Under the pieces are notes generated by a model, which ran no database searches, was not told the DNA's origin, and saw only the letters and a list, made by a program, of their open reading frames with translations. From positions 1 to 35,169 of the forward strand of contig JAFIEY010000192.1 of the NCBI GenBank assembly GCA_020832345.1: a stretch of 35,169 bases of DNA, in the 5' to 3' direction. Both the position numbers and the translations under genes were made by a program. Numbering within the stretch: position 1 is the first letter of the stretch; each line of letters starts with the position of its first letter. Below, piece by piece: positions 32,623 to 35,169 of the stretch. This DNA comes from Cryomorphaceae bacterium (GTDB lineage: Bacteria; Bacteroidota; Bacteroidia; Flavobacteriales; Schleiferiaceae).

Positions 32623-33948
32623 TCAAAAAAGCAGACCGACAAATCGATTTTTCATTTTTGGTCGATAAATCAACATCACGTAGCCCCATTGTTGGATTCC
32701 GGATGGATTTATATTGGCCTGAATACGTTCAAGGGTATTCGTGGCAAAAAGGTGACTGTAGCCTAACTGAATGGATAAAGAAGGATTGAAGATTTTCCCA
32801 ATAGTAAGATCTATTTCAGTCCCCAAAAAATCATCCATTTTATCACCGTTTTGGTCATAAAAATCTGCGGCAGTGGCAAATTGATGAACATTAATGGAGG
32901 TGAAAAAACTCGAACTAAAATCGTATTTAAACTTCGCAAAGAAATCCTGCAAACCCAATCCGTCATTGGCCCTGCCAGCAACAAAAAAATAGTCCAAATA
33001 ACCATTGTGGATATGGTTTGTACCATACATCGGATCAAAAGAACGGTTTACCCCGGTTTCATCTGTATTGGAAGTGCCTGACAAAATTTCAAATCCAAGT
33101 GTCGCCGTAAAACCATTGCTATTTCCCTTTACCGCCCTTTTCCATTGAAAATGTGCCGAAAGGTCGAAAGCATCAACACGGTTGTTTTGACCATCCCTTC
33201 CAAGTTGGTGATAATAAAATCCAGAAAATTCAACTTCTTTAATTTTGTATATCAATTTTGGTATGCCAATCGTCTGAGCGTATCTAATAGACATTTGCTC
33301 AACCTCACCTAAGTCGTTATAATTGACCTGCTCTACCCCATTATTCCAAAATAGCACAGCGAATTTCAAATTTTTAAACTCATTTTCATAACGTGCGAAC
33401 TGAGCTGCTCTGTAATGACCAGGCACCAAAAAAGGTTGCGCAAAAAGGTTCATCGTATTTTGATTATACGCAAATCCCAAATCCAATTTATTAGATTCTT
33501 TTGAATATCGAAGTAGCACAGCATCGTGAGCTCTAGCTTGAAAAGCCCAGTCGAGGTTACCCAAAAAACGAGCATTATCATAATTCAACTCCTGTCGTCC
33601 CAGCTTTATTTGCCACCGCTTATGGATATCAATTTCCGTAAATGCCTCGTGCATAGATAAAAATCCATCAGCAAGTTTGGTTGTAGGAACCGCGCCCCAA
33701 ACGCGAATATCTTGTACACTGGCAAAAAACCTGACATTATCTGTTCTATAATCTGCCTGTATGCGAAATCGTTGACCAATAAACCCAATAGGATCTTGAT
33801 TGTCACCAATCAACTGACCAAATCCATTATTGAATTCAGCCCGTTGAAAACTGTTTACTGAAAAATCGACCTGTGCGCAGGTTATGGAAGAAAATCCTAG
33901 CGCTAACAATATCAACATAATACGAAGGTGAAGATTTGATTTTTTCAT
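32623..33948 (-). CDS. Alginate-export-type outer-membrane porin
   Basis: This 441-residue outer-membrane barrel protein has a signal peptide ending SITCAQ and a strand-rich body of the alginate-export family. Segments include QRFRIQADYRTDNVRFFASVQDIRVWG, WQIKLGRQELNYDNARFLGNLDWAFQ and ARAHDAVLLRYS. Relatives in Bacteroidota are common porin-like proteins of unknown substrate, and the family name does not prove alginate export. Its leader contains the hairpin at 33971-33994 and lies next to MITE copy 4. A link to denitrification is not shown. Confidence 0.82.
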   Translation of the reverse strand: MKKSNLHLRIMLILLALGFSSITCAQVDFSVNSFQRAEFNNGFGQLIGDNQDPIGFIGQRFRIQADYRTDNVRFFASVQDIRVWGAVPTTKLADGFLSMHEAFTEIDIHKRWQIKLGRQELNYDNARFLGNLDWAFQARAHDAVLLRYSKESNKLDLGFAYNQNTMNLFAQPFLVPGHYRAAQFARYENEFKNLKFAVLFWNNGVEQVNYNDLGEVEQMSIRYAQTIGIPKLIYKIKEVEFSGFYYHQLGRDGQNNRVDAFDLSAHFQWKRAVKGNSNGFTATLGFEILSGTSNTDETGVNRSFDPMYGTNHIHNGYLDYFFVAGRANDGLGLQDFFAKFKYDFSSSFFTSINVHQFATAADFYDQNGDKMDDFLGTEIDLTIGKIFNPSLSIQLGYSHLFATNTLERIQANINPSGIQQWGYVMLIYRPKMKNRFVGLLF

Positions 33949-33970
33949 AAGTTCAAAATGGTTTTTTAGC

Positions 33971-33994
33971 GGTTCCCGTCTAAACGGGAGAACC
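33971..33994 (-). promoter_or_regulatory. Hairpin in the porin leader
   Basis: On the minus strand GGTT-CT-CCCGT pairs with ACGGG-AACC around the loop TTAG, giving nine pairs with a two-base bulge. It lies 23 bases upstream of the porin ATG and has no T run, so it is more likely a leader structure than a terminator. Confidence 0.45.
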
Positions 33995-34010
33995 CATACA
34001 TTTAATCATT

Positions 34011-34094
34011 GAGTCTGCTCTAAAAGGTCCCTTTCTGCCAAAATCTTCCTTGTCGGTGGATTTTGATTTAAATCATCCTTTTTGGCGTGAACCC
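34011..34094 (+). repeat. MITE-like element, copy 4 (84 bp, internal deletion)
   Basis: The left end is intact. The sequence jumps from CCTTGTCGGTGGATTTTGAT to the distal AAATCATCC part, missing the central palindrome, as expected from deletion between the two GATTTT stretches. The right end has mutated to GTGAACCC. Both flanks are ATCATT, a perfect 6-bp direct repeat. Confidence 0.8.
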
Positions 34095-34447
34095 ATCATT
34101 CTCCTCCAAGATACAAGTGTCGAAAAAGGGTGTGTGTCAAAATTGTTTGTCGTGTAGATTTCAAGGCAAATAAACATAATGTTTCCGCGAAACTAAACCA
34201 ACTAATTATCTAAAAACCTGACTTTTATCATTAGTGCAAACAAACACAAAGCAATCTGTAAAAACGCAGAAAACCACCTGAGAAATGTCGTATAAAGCCC
34301 AATATCCGGTCATATCCACGGTCTGCTTTCGAGGGAAAGTATTGGTTTAAATTAATGGAATGATTTTGTAATCTGGCAAATAAGGCTAAAACCGAACTGA
34401 TTAAAATTAAAACACTCAGGAAAAGACCATAGGATAAAAGAAACTTT

Positions 34448-34577
34448 GAGTCGGCTCCAAAAAGTCCTTTTCTGCCAAAATCTTTCTTGTCTGTAGATTT
34501 TTAATCCTCACTTGCTTCGTTTCAATAATCACCTCTGCGTCGATTTTGATTGAAATCATCCTTTTTTAAGAGGACTC
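34448..34577 (+). repeat. MITE-like element, copy 5 (130 bp, diverged)
   Basis: The left end is GAGTCGGCTCCAAAAAG and the right end is AAGAGGACTC. The middle is shortened by 12 bases relative to the 142-bp copies, and the central CTAAC/GTTAG stem is lost. The flanks (AACTTT and AGCTAT) no longer match well, which suggests an older insertion. It ends 45 bases before the next ATG. Confidence 0.75.
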
Positions 34578-34622
34578 AGCTATTAAATTAAGCAAGACTT
34601 ATCTTTGCAAAAAACAAGCACA

Positions 34623-35169
34623 ATGGCCATCCAGAAATATCCAGTTGGTTTACAGGATTTTAGCGAAGTTATTTCCCGGGGATGTGTATATGTAGACAAA
34701 ACTGAATTTATATTCAAACTTATTACCACCCACAAATACTACTTCCTTTCACGCCCCAGAAGATTTGGTAAATCACTCCTTATCAGTACTTTTGATTATC
34801 TGTTTAAGGGACAAAAGGATTTATTTGAAGGGTTGTACATCCGTGATAAATGGAATTTTGACGAATATCCCGTCATCAGAATTTCATTTTCAAATATTGG
34901 GTATCGCACCAAGGGTTTCTCCATGGCAATTGAAGATGCTTTGAAAAGTATATTTGAGGGGTATCATTTAACCTCAAATTCAAAATCAGGTGCAGTGGAT
35001 GATCAATTTAAAGAGCTCATCCAAGCCTTGCACAAAAAGTACAATCAAAAAGTAGTGGTGCTCATCGACGAATACGACAAGCCATTGATCGATTACTTAG
35101 ATGCCGAAAACCTGCACAAAGCCATTGAAAACCGCGCCATCCTCAAGAGTTTTTACAGCATCCTAAAAG
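34623..35169 (+). CDS. AAA-ATPase-like/PD-(D/E)XK nuclease family protein, cut by window end
   Basis: The first 182 residues are present and the frame is still open at the window end. The start MAIQKYPVGLQDFSEVISRG, then CVYVDKTEFI and the P-loop-like SRPRRFGKSLL (about 44-54), are typical of the AAA-ATPase-like family with a C-terminal PD-(D/E)XK domain, very abundant in Bacteroidota. A Walker B-like VVVLIDEYDKPLID follows near 141-154. The C-terminal nuclease domain would lie outside the window. The function of this family is poorly understood, and association with mobile DNA is often suspected. Two MITE copies lie upstream. Confidence 0.85.
   Translation, partial: MAIQKYPVGLQDFSEVISRGCVYVDKTEFIFKLITTHKYYFLSRPRRFGKSLLISTFDYLFKGQKDLFEGLYIRDKWNFDEYPVIRISFSNIGYRTKGFSMAIEDALKSIFEGYHLTSNSKSGAVDDQFKELIQALHKKYNQKVVVLIDEYDKPLIDYLDAENLHKAIENRAILKSFYSILK

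Larger units (their letters stand above)
33949..34622. other. Intergenic region rich in MITE copies
   Basis: This stretch of 674 bases separates the divergent porin and AAA-like genes. It holds a hairpin, shortened MITE copy 4, about 350 bases of single-copy DNA and shortened MITE copy 5. Within the single-copy part a minus-strand frame (34231-34500) stays open for about 90 codons and encodes a hydrophobic helix (LSVLILISSVLALFARL). It has no usable start codon and runs into the MITE. It may be the remnant of a lost gene. Confidence 0.5.

Overview
The window looks like a piece of a chromosome from a denitrifying member of the Bacteroidota. The reasons are promoter -7 elements of the TAnnTTTG type in front of several genes, no recognisable Shine-Dalgarno sequences, many Cys-type lipoproteins, DUF2490-type outer-membrane proteins, and AT-rich intergenic DNA. 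The order within the phylum cannot be read from the sequence. No rRNA, tRNA, CRISPR array or complete transposase was seen.

Layout. 1-289: low-complexity DNA, G-rich on the minus strand. 290-4630 (minus strand): an Rrf2-family Fe-S regulator (NsrR-like), a lipoprotein cytochrome c, and an anaerobic ribonucleotide reductase operon in which the glycyl-radical domain is a separate 55-residue gene between nrdD and nrdG. 4983-6700 (plus): an MbnP-like lipoprotein and a MauG/MbnH-like di-heme cytochrome. 6946-11968: a polytopic membrane protein, a SCO copper chaperone, an FGE-fold protein, a copper nitrite reductase fused to cytochrome c (NirK), and an FNR-like regulator. 12645-18099: a complete nitric oxide reductase operon in the order norC-B-Q-D-E-F. 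18288-19166: a pirin. 19365-27987: seven envelope genes of unknown function built from two paralogous modules. 28002-32504 (minus): ADP-forming acyl-CoA synthetase, nadB and nadA. 32623-33948 (minus): an alginate-export-type porin. 34623 to the end: the start of an AAA-ATPase-like/PD-(D/E)XK protein.

How it fits together. Nitrite is reduced to NO by NirK, and NO to N2O by NorCB. NorQ and NorD assemble or activate the reductase, and NorE/NorF assist it. SCO and possibly the MbnP/MauG pair handle copper or redox maturation. The FNR-like and Rrf2 proteins are plausible O2/NO sensors. A dyad of the form AAAGAC-N6-GTCTTT occurs upstream of norC and the cytochrome c gene. Weaker forms occur upstream of nirK and nadA. 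It is a candidate shared operator.

Mobile DNA. Five copies of a 142-bp MITE-like element (two of them shortened), plus one left-end fragment, lie only between genes. Their ends are near-perfect inverted repeats. Several copies have flanking duplications of about 6 bp, and one copy has compensatory end mutations.

The most unusual points are the split glycyl-radical subunit of NrdD, the duplicated MORN-like/DUF2490 envelope locus, the candidate denitrification operator and the MITE family.
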